From the NCBI GenBank assembly GCA_016806645.1, contig JACSYO010000975.1, forward strand, positions 704,501 to 768,500: a stretch of DNA of 64,000 bases, given 5' to 3'. A program made the translations under genes and the position numbers. Below, in pieces: positions 54,101-63,787 of the stretch (positions are counted from its first letter, which is position 1; every line of letters starts with the position of its first letter). The stretch comes from Ophiodon elongatus (Eukaryota; Chordata; Actinopteri; Perciformes; Hexagrammidae). The notes under the pieces are model-generated. The model was not told the origin of the DNA. It made no database searches and saw only the letters and a list, made by a program, of their open reading frames with translations.

Positions 54101-57100
54101 ATAGACTGTATGTAAGAAGTGGACGTAGTCCCGGTGACGTCACTCATTGGTTTGTGGACTGACGTTTTGAAGCCTTGAGTTCTGCATTTTGCCCGTCGCC
54201 ATCTTGGTTTTTGAAACCAGAAGTGACACGAGAGGATGGAGCAAAGTACAACTGAGCGCTGAATTAAACATTTTTAGGTGGCCAAACTGTGACGCTTAAC
54301 TTTCATGATCTAAAAACACACTGTGAAAGGGTTATATTCCTAAAACGAAAACATGAAAACTCCCAGACCGGACAACGCCGTAGTAGCAACCTGTCAATAA
54401 TAAGGTAACGCCGCCCTAAAGCATGCCCTGCTTTATGGTCTGTTTGACTCTAAATGGACCATAATTTACTAAATGAACATCGTGCTGTATTGAAGAAGAC
54501 TTGAAACTAGAGATTGAGACATAAACTCATGTTTACAATGTTTACTGAGGGAACAAATCAAGAGAGAAGTACAGTAATTTTCTATAGACTTCTATACAAC
54601 CAGAGGAGTCGCCCCCTGGTGGTCAGTATAGAGAATGCAGGTTCAAGGCACTTCCTTGGCTTCACTTTCCAGACCCAGAAGTTGCTGCTTGCCTTCCAAA
54701 CCCACAGTTACAAACACACACAGTAACAAACAAACACACACACACAAACAACTTCTATACCTGATTTGAAGGTGTCCATGTCTCGGAACTCTAAGAGGGT
54801 GTCGCCATAGTGACCATTGGTAAGGTAGATGACGTTGCCATGGCCGCGCCCATCTCTCATCCAGGCTCCGTCACTCAAGCCGTATGAGTTCCGCTGAACC
54901 GGTTCAGAGATGCTGGCTACTGTGTCCTTACACACTACTGAAGAACACATACCAAAGGAGACACTATGAATCAAGACTCTACTCTAATGTGATTAGTATT
55001 TGTCACAATATGTGCACTCTCTATTGGATGAACTACAACACTACATGCATCTCTACCAGGCTTTTTTGTGGTCTTTGGTTGGTCAGCGGGGCTCTCCGTC
55101 CAGCTGAGTCGACTTTTGGATCCTATCTGAGAGTCTGCCATGGGGGACTTATCAATGGGTGGACCTGTATTGGTATGCTGATTGACGTGCGTGGTAGCCC
55201 CAATAGTAGTTGAAGTTTGTTGGGAAGTAGTTGTCGTCTTGGTTGCCATTTGTTTTGGAGACGTTTGTGGTATTTTCGTGGTTAATTCAGTCGTTAGCTT
55301 GATGGTGGTGGGAACTGGTTTGGTTGTGGTTGGGGTTTGCTGGGTGGTGATTATTAGCTTGGTTGTCGTTGGTTTTGAAGTTGTCGGTGGTAAGTTAGTG
55401 GTTGGTTTAGTCTTTGGTTTGATGGTTGTGGTTCGTTGGGTGATAGTCAGGGGAGCAGTTGGTTGCTGGGTGGGTGCAGGCCTGTTCAGTCGCCTTGATA
55501 GTTCCTCAAAGTCCAGCTGTGTGCTATCGTTGGTTGAAGGTCCTGGACTCTTGATGGGGGAAGTCTTGGTAGGTGGGAGTGACTCATGAATCAGTAAGTC
55601 CACTGAAGGATTTGCAGTTCGAGTTGCTGTAAAATAAGTAAAAAGAGAAATAGAAGTGAGGACATTTTGTGTTGAATTATTATTTTTTTCCATCTGCCAG
55701 CTAGAGCTGAACAATATTTTTTTTATTTAAATTGTGCAGCGGTCACATCCTCTTTCTGTTACAGATATTGCCGTGGTAGTTTGGCAATGAACTGTATTTT
55801 TCAGGAAATTATATTGTTGAATGAGATTGCCAAGACCTGATATGATTATCCTCAGGAGGTTAGGGATGTCCTCCAGTTGGAACTGGAATACATCCATAAG
55901 CTCAAAAGGAGCTTCAATCAATATTTTTGTATTAACGATGGACCGTGACTTCTTGTATGTGAACGGGGTCGCTCGTAGTGATGAACCCACAGTGAATCAA
56001 CCACTCATCTACACCACCTATTGTTCTCAAGAGATGGTGGAGACCAAAAACAGAGCCAAAAGAGTGTGAATATTGGACTCACGTTCATCAGGGGGACAAA
56101 ACAGTGTACGTCCCCAGCAGGAAAGGCTATATCTTAGTTATAAATATGAAACAAATATTTAGGATATTACAAGCAAATAATGGAATGTCATATTTTTGTT
56201 AAAGGTTTAAGTTCTTTAGAAATTTCCAATTATCTTGATCGTCAATATTATCAGCAATTGGCCCAACCCTACAGTGAAATCTGATGCCCATCCATCATCT
56301 ATTTTCATCTGCTTATCCGGGTCGGGGGAGGCGGGGCAGCAGGCTTAGTAAAGTATTCCAGACCTCCGTCTCCCCAGCAACGTTTCCCAGCTCTTCCTGG
56401 AGAACCCCCGAGGCGTTCCCAGGCCAGATGAGAAATAAATCTGATGTATCAGTTAATTAATGTGTGCTAAGCTTAAAAAAAAAAAAATCATCTGATGCCA
56501 GCTGTGTCGACAAAAAATACCATCCATCCTGACGGGTTAGGAGGAATACTCCAGGTTGTTGCCATCAGGTCGACATAATGTGATATAAAAGCCTCACAGT
56601 AGTATGCTCGACTTACTATTTTTTCCTTTCCCTTTCCTGTCCTCCTCTTCGTAGCGCTCTCCCTCCGCCTTGTAAAAGGTCACGCCCCTGATGACCATGC
56701 CGCTCTTGTCTGTGATAGGCTGCTTTGGCTCGGTCTTGTCTTTGATTGGCTTTTGACTCCCTGTCTTATTCCTGGTCGGCTGCTGGTCCAGTCCATCTTG
56801 CTGTTGGCCCTTCTTCAGCTGACCGTCGGAAGTCTTCTGCAACAGAACGAGCACATTCCTGTCTCAGTCATAAAGAATACGGGACTTTTGAGGTGAGATC
56901 ATGTCTCCGCTTCTGACATGTTAGACCTCAGATGTTCAGACGGTTAATACCTGCTTGTTGCCGTAGGCAGCGGCTCCACTCTTCTGTCCTGCACGCTCCA
57001 AATCATTCACTTTCTTTTTTTTCTGCTGGGCCTTCCTCTCCTTCTCCTTTTCTTTTGCTCTTTCCTTCACGCGTTCTTTCTCTCTTGTTCTCTCAGTCAA

Positions 57101-60100
57101 ATTACGGGCAGCCTGGAGTGCGAGCACACACACACACACACACACACACGGCACATGAACAGTCCATCTTAAGCTGGATTCACAAATGGAAATATTAAAA
57201 ACTTTAGCAAATGAGTTCAGAAATATAACTAATCCAGAACTTTACGAGAAGTTTTCTACTGTTTTTTCGAATAGCTAATTCTGCGTACCTTTTTAATGGC
57301 ACCAGTTGCCAAAATGTATACAAATACAGCAACAACAAAAATCACTTTACCAATACCAATCACGTTCTATTCTAATATACACAGTGTATTGTATTGTGAA
57401 ACCCCCCCAGTAGGTTTCTCCTGAGTTTGCCAGACAACTCCAAAGTACATCGATTGTCCAATTTACGACATAACTTGATGTCTATAAGGAATATCTTTAG
57501 TCGCAAATACTGTGCTCCTATTTGTTTAAAGGTAAAATGATAGGACAAATAATGCATAGACACTCACTGCTTCTGACCACACACACACAGAGCCGCAGAA
57601 AAGGAGTCGGTAGTCTTTGTGCAACCGACAAATCTCGGATTTAGCTAAAAGAAAACGATGTATCGACTCATACAGAGATAATCCCTCTCAGTCGTTGCTT
57701 ACGACTCACAAGTAGGCGTCTAGCACAGAATCAGGACAGGTCGGAATCGGTTTACTGCCAAGTACGTTTGCACATACAAGGAATTTGGCTTGATGATTGG
57801 TGCATAACAACAAATATAGTGCAATAGTAGAATAAACAAACAAACAAATTAAGAGCAGCCCCCCCCCCCCACCATTGCCAACTGGTATCTTCACACACTG
57901 ACCGTACCCCTTGCTGAGCCGGGGGGGAGGAGCCAACTTAGTTTGTTGAGTTTACAAACTGCAACCGACGCCGTGCCTTAAGCAGAGACGTAACTGCACA
58001 CGCAACGTTTTTTAAAGCTATTAATTACATTATATATAATTGTACTGTGATGAAACACATCACTGCCGGTGTTAATAATGACATTCTTTTATCGAGATTA
58101 TAAAAATCTGCACGTGTTGAAAATGTTTAAAAACATTCCCCTGCTGACTGCAATCATACTAATGATGGCGATTTAGAATTAATTAATTAGTTATGAAAAT
58201 GACAAGTATGTATGATATGATTGGAGCAGAAGAAAGGCCCCCAGAGAGTGCTCACCTTCTCCATGTTGTCCACCCTGGTGAGCAGCTTCGTGGTGACAGA
58301 GTGGAGCTTTAACAGGTCCATTCCGTACAGAGAGCCCTCCAACAGGTCAATGATGGTGGCCAGCTGAAGGGGCAGAACCACAAAGACCAAGGACAGAGGA
58401 AGTGAAGAGCATCGATTATTCCTCTGGGAGTCATCTTTACCCAAAGCTCAAACTCTGTGAGGAAATCTTTTGTCCTCAATAGCCGACTTTAAAAGGACGT
58501 TTATACCTTAATGTCATCCTTGCCGGCCTCCTGGAGCTTTTTAAACCGGTACTCTCCCTCACAGGGGTTGACAGCGGAAGGCGGAGCCATGCACACACAC
58601 GTCTTGCAGTCCGTTCCCTTGGTGACCGTCTCCACGGTGTAGGAATCCCGGGACGGGGACGGCGGGTCGCTGTCGTGGGTCACGCGGCTGCAGTCGGAGC
58701 GTCTGATTGGCCGGACGATGCAGCGGCACACGCAGTCGGACCCCGAAGACACGGTCTTCACTTTGTCGTAGTCGCCCAGCAGCTGGAGGACAGCACACAG
58801 TTTGATTTAGATTTTCAACTTAACTTAGGCTGCTCAGAAAACTTTAAAGAATGAAGACACAAACTTTAACTTTTTACTCACCTTTGATATGAATGTATAT
58901 TTGATCATTTGTATTAGTCTCGATGTTAAATATTAAGCAGAAATATTTAAATAAAAACGTTGCAGCATGGCTGATGGTTTGCAGCAGTGAGAAGAAGAAG
59001 AAGAAGAAGAAGAAGAAGAAGAAGAAGAAGAAGAAGAAGAAGAAGAAGAAGACTGCAGGCGTTTACCAACAGCCACTTTGGGGGTTTGGAGCACTTCCAG
59101 TTTGGAGGTTATTACATAACCAACCACGCATGCACAGAGCACATTTACACGTCATTTGAGCTGAACTGACCAGTTGTGGAGTTTGTTGAATGGGTTTAAA
59201 AGTAAAATAAAGTATATTTTAGAAGTAAAATAAACTGTGTATATATATATATATATGGGCCTGGTTGGAGTCCAGGAATCTCTCTCATTTTGATATTGGA
59301 AATGAAAAAACGTCATGTTTACAGTTCAAAAGGCAACACATGTCCAAACAAGTGCCTTGGATCTCATGTGGTTTCCACTTGATGAAGGGGTGGAAACTTT
59401 TCCTGAGCTCACCGACTCACCACTGAGATGTGATCTGACACACTGCGGCACATGAGATCAAGTCCCCTAGAGAGAGGGGAATTAAACTGGGCTCGGGTTG
59501 AAGTTCTGACTGTATTATTACCTCCCCCCCCCTCCCTTATCAGGATTATAGGGGGTTTCTTTTGCCAGCTTGGCCCATATACAACTCTTCAACTAAACTG
59601 GGGAAGGTCACGTGAACAACACGTCTAAACTGGTTAGGAAGTCAATTGACTGATGCCAAATTAAAGGAGGGCTCTTTTTTAATCTGTAACACGTGTGAAA
59701 TCTTTCTTCTGCTAGTTCTGTGCGTCTGATTCACGCAGTTTGTCATTTCTCGTGTGCAGTTTGGCGATAAAGGAAACTTGGTCTCACACACGTCACACCG
59801 ACCTGGCTGATGACGTTCTCCTGGTTATCCAGCTCCTCTTCCAGAGGCTCGGCGGCGGGCTGCTGCGCTCTCCCCTCCGCACCCCCAGCAGGAGCGTCTC
59901 CCCCCGGGGACGGCTGCTCTCCCCCCCGCAGACTGTCCTGGTCTTTGGCCGCGCGGGGGGCATCCTTGTCCGGTTCGCCCCGCTCCGCCGCCTCGGTCAC
60001 CAGCATCGTCTCCCGCGAGGGGCGAGCGGCTCTGTCCGCCTCCAGAGCTCCGAGTCCTCCCACGGCACAGCACACTATCAGCAGGGACAAGCGGCGCCAC

Positions 60101-60102
60101 AT
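50713..60102 (-). CDS. olfml2b: Olfactomedin-like 2B (photomedin-2), nine exons
   Basis: Exons (high to low): 60102-59803, 58782-58507, 58363-58256, 57112-56951, 56836-56617, 55626-55057, 54937-54761, 53915-53719, 51102-50713. All introns are GT-AG, and the exons join in frame to 799 residues (about 750 in mammals). Residues 1-19 form a signal peptide (MWRRLSLLIVCCAVGG). The Cys-rich segments (SDCVCRCIVRP, about 111-121) and LLKLHSVTTKLLTRVD (about 207-222) match 2B better than 2A. A basic coiled-coil (229-282), a VIRGVTFYKAEGE motif (about 330), a Thr-rich linker (356-545) and the olfactomedin domain (about 548-799, ending in a YAWDNGHQ motif) follow. The product should be secreted; the family binds chondroitin sulfate-type matrix. 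The ATG has a purine at -3. In fish the gene may be either of two paralogues, so the a/b suffix is left off. Confidence 0.88.
51317..51590 (+). mobile_element. PIF/Harbinger 5' end, second copy
   Basis: Same organisation as 3878-4270: GTTCACACCAAAA start, 'ttatctccatggaa', then a frame MEEITTFAALCLLWQSHIS and RLVWVHDIIQRRS. It stops within the transposase N-terminus. Confidence 0.65.
52083..52330 (+). mobile_element. TTAA-ended MITE-like block (piggyBac-like)
   Basis: Starts TTAACCCTCTGGGGTC, like 15657, and is followed by AT-rich DNA with 'cccatgtgttgtatatgat'. Non-coding; the right end is not clear. Confidence 0.4.
52697..52842 (-). repeat. Dispersed repeat, reverse copy of 15844-15976
   Basis: Shares ACTGCAG, GTGGGTAGGTCCTTAGTGAT and GAGTGTCCATTGGTTA-like words. 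It lies in olfml2b intron 8. Confidence 0.6.
53719..53915 (-). CDS. olfml2b: olfml2b exon 8
   Basis: GQESNSYKLPYSFTGTGHVV, FNGAFYYNRAFSRDIIRYDL, VAAWTTLHDAILEE, then QAHRTQTE before a GTAAGG donor. The end replaces the PWRWQGHSD-type motif of other members. Confidence 0.9.
54093..54700 (+). repeat. Dispersed fish repeat, copy 1 (olfml2b intron 7)
   Basis: From 'tatagactgtatgtaagaag' with 'cattggtttgtggactgac' and 'gccatcttggtttttgaaa' to 'ccagaggagtcgccccctgg' and 'cttcactttccagacccaga'. The reverse copy is at 63262-63787. The small frame 54514-54726 is a by-product. Confidence 0.7.
54761..54937 (-). CDS. olfml2b: olfml2b exon 7 (olfactomedin domain start)
   Basis: VVCKDTVASISEPVQRNSYG, GAWMRD, VIYLTNGHYGDTLLEFRDMD. 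The Cys pairs with the Cys of FLVCGVLYAV in exon 9 in the family. Phase 1 at both ends. Confidence 0.9.
55057..55626 (-). CDS. olfml2b: olfml2b exon 6 (Thr-rich linker)
   Basis: A 570-nt exon, phase 1 at both ends. SVDLLIHESLPP at the start resembles the family VDLLIED region. The rest is Thr/Pro-rich (about 150 residues), a probable O-glycosylated stalk. It ends KKP(V), just before the first Cys of the olfactomedin domain. Confidence 0.85.
56288..56436 (-). mobile_element. RTE LINE 3' end fragment (olfml2b intron 5)
   Basis: CCATCCATCATC, then 'tcatctgcttatccgggtcg', 'ggcagcaggctt' and 'cgaggcgttcccaggccaga' match the 3' end of the RTE element at 8012-8110, in the same orientation. A 5'-truncated insertion. 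Confidence 0.7.
56617..56836 (-). CDS. olfml2b: olfml2b exon 5
   Basis: Residues 283-355 plus one base. Lys/Gln-rich, with a loose 9-residue repeat (TRNKTGSQKPIKDKTEPKQP) and the family motif VIRGVTFYKAEGE. Donor ATA|GTAAGT. Confidence 0.85.
56951..57112 (-). CDS. olfml2b: olfml2b exon 4
   Basis: Residues 229-282. AARNLT is followed by a very charged Arg/Glu/Lys helix and GAAAYGNKQ. The start AARNL aligns with the SKNL of mammalian OLFML2B. An (AC)n microsatellite lies 12 nt into the preceding intron. Confidence 0.8.
57125..57149. repeat. (AC)n microsatellite
   Basis: Lies 12 nt inside intron 3, next to the acceptor of exon 4. About 12 units. Confidence 0.9.
58256..58363 (-). CDS. olfml2b: olfml2b exon 3
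   Basis: Residues 193-228, phase 0 at both ends. LATIIDLLEGSLYGMDLLKL and TRVDNMEK are predicted helical/coiled-coil. Donor AAG|GTGAGC. Confidence 0.9.
58507..58782 (-). CDS. olfml2b: olfml2b exon 2
   Basis: Residues 101-192, phase 0 at both ends. Starts LLGDYDKVKTVSSGSDCVCR and contains YTVETVTKGTDCKTCVCMAP and NPCEGEYRFKKLQEAGKDD. Two Cys clusters may form disulfides for oligomerisation. Confidence 0.9.
58989..59052. repeat. (GAA)n microsatellite, 21 units
   Basis: Perfect GAA repeats in olfml2b intron 1, about 200 bp from exon 2. Poly-Arg, poly-Lys and poly-Ser frames here are not genes. Confidence 0.95.
59240..59256. repeat. (TA)n microsatellite
   Basis: Eight TA units in olfml2b intron 1. 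Confidence 0.9.
59803..60102 (-). CDS. olfml2b: olfml2b exon 1
   Basis: Codes for residues 1-100: signal peptide, an Ala/Glu/Gly-rich segment and the DNQENVISQ motif at the exon end. The donor is CAG|GTCGGT, a weak match to consensus. The region is very CpG-rich. Confidence 0.85.
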
Positions 60103-60560
60103 GTCGCCACAGGAGCAGCAGACGGTGAACAGAGAGCTCTGTGTCTCAGGGAATGTTCACGTAGTTTAAAAAATAAAATAAGAAACGTCTGAGTAGGTCC
60201 AGTCTGACCGCGGTCTGCCGGTCTCTTCAGGTCGCTTTATTGTCCACCTCCAGAACGCTTCTAAACGACGGTCCACAGGTCCTCAAACGCGTCTTAACAT
60301 CACTTAGTGAACGCAACTGGATACGAAAAAGAAAACTTAACACAATAGACTCAGTTCGGTTTATTTCGAAGTAGTCTGTCAGTGGAAGGATGAATGAAAC
60401 ATGAGGGAGTTAAGAAGTATAAAATCCCGGAGACAAGAGAGGGAGCTCAATTTGGTTCCATGCGACGTGTCGCGAGCGGAGACGGGACATTGACCTCCAC
60501 ACGGGACCCGGTCCGAACCAGGACTGGAGAGAGCGCGAGCTCACAGTGCAGCCGTGGGAC
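59810..60560. promoter_or_regulatory. olfml2b: CpG-rich 5' region of olfml2b
   Basis: CpG density rises sharply over exon 1 and the roughly 450 bp upstream compared with the AT-rich surroundings, as at many vertebrate promoters. No clear TATA box was fixed, so the start site is unknown. Confidence 0.5.
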
Positions 60561-60627
60561 GGAGTCAATAATCCCTTAAAGCTACAGTAGCCTACCTTTT
60601 AATACTCCATCATTCAAACCAACCTTA

Positions 60628-60725
60628 AAGGCCCAGTGTGAGCTTTAGTGGCACCTAGCGGTGAGTTGCAGATTGCAGCCATCTGAACACCCCTCTGCAC
60701 GCGTGTTGGAGAACGATGCTTAAGT
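60628..60725. repeat. Dispersed fish repeat
   Basis: 'aaaggcccagtgtgagcttt', 'gtggcacctagcggtgagtt' and 'gcagattgcagccatctgaa' are wording of a common percomorph short repeat. Confidence 0.5.
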
Positions 60726-61232
60726 TGCAACCTAGTTATATATACATCATGTATTTACTTGTTATTGTTTTGTCATATCAGAACCAAACATACCTACACA
60801 TGTTCATCATGAGGCCATGAATGATGACAATCGACAAATAAAGAGACGATTGGTTTAAACATATTATAAACACCCTTCAGTGGACCTTCATTCAGTTACC
60901 ACCCAGTTATCAAAGCACCACCCGTGCTTCCCAGTTGTTGTTTTTTATTGGTTTTACCTGCACTTCAATTGGTAGACCAGTTGAGGAGCAATCGTGATGT
61001 CGTGTGAATCTGTGGATTCTCAGAGACTTCTGATTGGACTGGCTGAACCAATAAAAAAAAAACATAAACAGTTCACATGTTTTGACTTTTTGACCACCAC
61101 ATTGCAGGTGGTTCCGTTATATACTCCATGTGCCTCATGGACAGAGGTGGACCAAATAACACTTTTTGACTAAACGTAGCACACAATCACAACAAGGACG
61201 TATCAAGTCAAATGATATGACCCCAAAGAGCA
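60726..61232. other. Gene-free stretch
   Basis: Intergenic DNA between the olfml2b promoter and the presumed 3' end of the upstream gene. Confidence 0.35.
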
Positions 61233-61238
61233 TTTATT
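61233..61238 (-). terminator. Candidate polyadenylation signal of the upstream gene
   Basis: AATAAA on the minus strand, about 1.6 kb after the stop codon at 62823. The long interval would make a large 3' UTR; other signals could be used. Confidence 0.3.
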
Positions 61239-61424
61239 GTGAGTACAGTACAGACCACCTCATGCACTCTGGCGAGGGTTTACACTTCTGGCTCATCTCT
61301 CAGTTCTACCACTCAAAATATACAAAAAGAAAAACAGTCTCCCGAAACAAAGCTAGCATTCGTTTTTTAAATCTTCAGCAAGGGACAGACCCGTTCAACA
61401 GAGTTCACATCGGGCACACTGCTG

Positions 61425-61456
61425 CATATTACCATATTACCATATTACCATATTAC
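61425..61456. repeat. 8-bp tandem repeat, four units
   Basis: CATATTAC repeated four times without change. Confidence 0.95.
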
Positions 61457-62822
61457 CAGCACCCAATCAAATGAGATGGATTTAGCAACTCCGCTTTGCA
61501 ACAATGAATGCAAAGACAAACATCACCTGTAAATACTGTTCATATCTTCAAGCCCATTACGATACGACACATGTCAAGTTAAAACATGCACAGTAAATAG
61601 TATTTAATTTTACACACAACAAATGAAACCACGGTAACCGTGTGCCGCATGGCGAGCTGCTCCAGTGAGGATTCAGTTCAGAGGACCAGAGGACCAGAGG
61701 ACAATGTGCCAGCAGCCTGATGACTGATGGGTCACATCGCCATCCATGTCTACAGGATGCAGGAGGGCGAAGGCGTGACCCGCCTTCCTCGGCCTCTCAT
61801 TGGCTTACCCTCATATTCTTACACTAACCCGAACCAATCCCACTCCTCGTGTCTAAACCTAACAGTTCAGCCCACTGGGAGTCAGCCTCCTATCTCTGTG
61901 TCACATGGGTTTTGCCACTGCCCCGCCCCCTTTCCTGGGTCTATTAGCTCCAATGGGAGAAGTGAACGTGAACACAGATTATGACCCGTGTAAATATATA
62001 ATGTTAGCAAAAGAAAATATAAATACATTATGCAAATGTAACCCATCTGCTTTAATCCATCCACACAACACTTCCAAACAGGATGGGGGGATGGGAGGGG
62101 GGGCCCCCTTGACCACGCCCACTTAGGAGACAGGAAGTGTACACCATTTCAAACCCTCGACAGAGCTTGTAATGCGTCTTTGACCTAACCCAACAAAAGC
62201 AACACGTACTAGCCAATCAGAGGCAGAGTAGGGCGGGTCATGACTTGCTCCATCCTAAGAAAAAAAAAATCCTGACAAAATTGCTGAGTTTACAATAAAG
62301 TGACGAGGCAACAGAGACATTTATACTTCCATGATAGAGGTGTCAGAGACAGAGGGAAAGCTTTACAACCCATCTGTACACATCTAGTTGGACACTGATT
62401 GGTAACAACTTCTTCGCTCCCAGTAACTCCAAAATGCAACATTGCCAAATTGATGTTATTAGGAATATTTTTGTAAAAAATATTTTTTTTTCATCTCTAC
62501 CTTTCGCTGCATATTTTAATGTTAACTGTTTTGTTAAAATGAATTTCAGCTACATAATTCCTGGGGTTTCATCTGGTCCTTCATGAAGTAATCTGTTTCT
62601 GTTGATGTTAAGAAAGCTGCCTCATTAATGTGAAGGTGCTCAAAGATTAAGATTAAACCTCTCAGAGGAAACCAACAGTATTCAAGCATTCACTCAGAGC
62701 TTCAGAGATCATTGGAACACGAGTTAACATTTACAGATCCAAAACTTAAAGGACACTGTTGCCATTTTGGTGTCTTTTAGCTGAGTTGAAAGGTCAGCGT
62801 GCAGGAAACAGGAAGTGATTCG

Positions 62823-62873
62823 TTACTTCTTCCGTGGCACCTTGTCGCCGAGCGGTACTTCATCCATCAGTTT
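62823..62873 (-). CDS. Terminal coding exon of an unidentified upstream gene
   Basis: A strong acceptor (pyrimidine tract then CTGCAG) precedes AAACTGATG at 62873. The frame reads KLMDEVPLGDKVPRKK and stops with TAA at 62823-62825, phase 0. The basic C-terminus is short and I cannot assign it to a protein. The upstream exons must lie beyond 64000 or be unrecognised. It is on the same strand as olfml2b, whose start is 2.7 kb further on. Confidence 0.5.
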   Translation of the reverse strand, partial: KLMDEVPLGDKVPRKK

Positions 62874-62958
62874 CTGCAGAGGGACACGAAGGGAAGTCAG
62901 TGTGACTGTATCCAAACTAAATATCATAGGTTGAACAGAATGTAATTTATACAGTGTA

Positions 62959-63060
62959 ATATATATATATACATACGTGTATATATATATATACACACAT
63001 ACGTATATATATATATATATATATATATGTACAGTATATGTATGTATGTATATTACATAT
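62959..63060. repeat. (TA)n/(TATG)n microsatellite
   Basis: Alternating purine-pyrimidine tract with TACA/TATG variants. Confidence 0.9.
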
Positions 63061-63261
63061 AAAGTTCCAGAAATCCACAACAATGGTAGTTTCATCTGGT
63101 CAAAACAATATATGACCATGTAGGAACAAGATCAAGCAATCATCATTATCGAGTGCAGAAAATGCCGGAGAATATTCATGTTTTTAGGTTTTCGTCAGCA
63201 TCAAAGTAATCCAGTGGTCTCTGTCTGTACATGCAATGTTTTTACACTCCAATTGGCAACT

Positions 63262-63787
63262 TGAAACTAGAGAATAGAGTTACGACCAGGAGGCAACCTC
63301 CGGTTCTGAAAAGTGAAGCCAATGCGGAAGTGCCTTAAACCTGCATTCTCTCTGACGTCCATCAGGGGGCGACTCCTCTGGTTGTATAGAAGTCTATAGG
63401 AAATGACTCTACTTCTCTCTTGATTTATTCCCTCAGTAAACATTGTAAACATGAGTTTATGTCTCAATCTCTAGTTTCAGGTCTTCTTCAATACAGCACG
63501 ATGTTCATTTAGTAAATTATGGTCCATTTAGAGTCAAACAGACCATAAAGCAGGAGATGCTTTTGGGCGGGTATACTGTGATTGACAGGTCGCTACTACC
63601 GCACTTCCGAAACCGCATGTGTCACTCCTCCGCATTCCAAATATGGTCACTTCTGTTCATTCATTTAAAAAAAAAATAAATAAAAAAAAAATGGTGACGG
63701 CAAAACTCGAGGCTTCAAAACATCAGTCCACAAACCAACAAGTGACGTCACCATGACTACGTCCACTTCTTATATACAGTCTGTGGT
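63262..63787 (-). repeat. Dispersed fish repeat, copy 2
   Basis: Reverse complement of 54093-54700. Flanking TGGCAACTTG (63254-63263) and CAAGTTGCCA (63806-63815) are perfect 10-bp inverted repeats and may mark the ends. Confidence 0.7.

Noticed and set aside
54514..54726. Small frame starting MRHKLMFTMFTEG, repeated at 63467-63267 (-)
   Set aside because: Both lie in copies of one non-coding dispersed repeat; similarity reflects DNA repetition, not a gene family.
55182..55589. 135-codon plus-strand frame rich in Val/Gly
   Set aside because: It is the antisense shadow of the Thr-rich olfml2b exon 6.
58987..59169. Poly-Arg, poly-Lys and poly-Ser open frames
   Set aside because: They are translations of the GAA microsatellite in olfml2b intron 1.
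59740..60192. 150-codon plus-strand frame in GC-rich DNA
   Set aside because: Antisense of olfml2b exon 1; the open frame is due to high GC.
61425..61456. CRISPR-like short repeats
   Set aside because: Four contiguous 8-bp units without spacers in a vertebrate genome; a simple tandem repeat.
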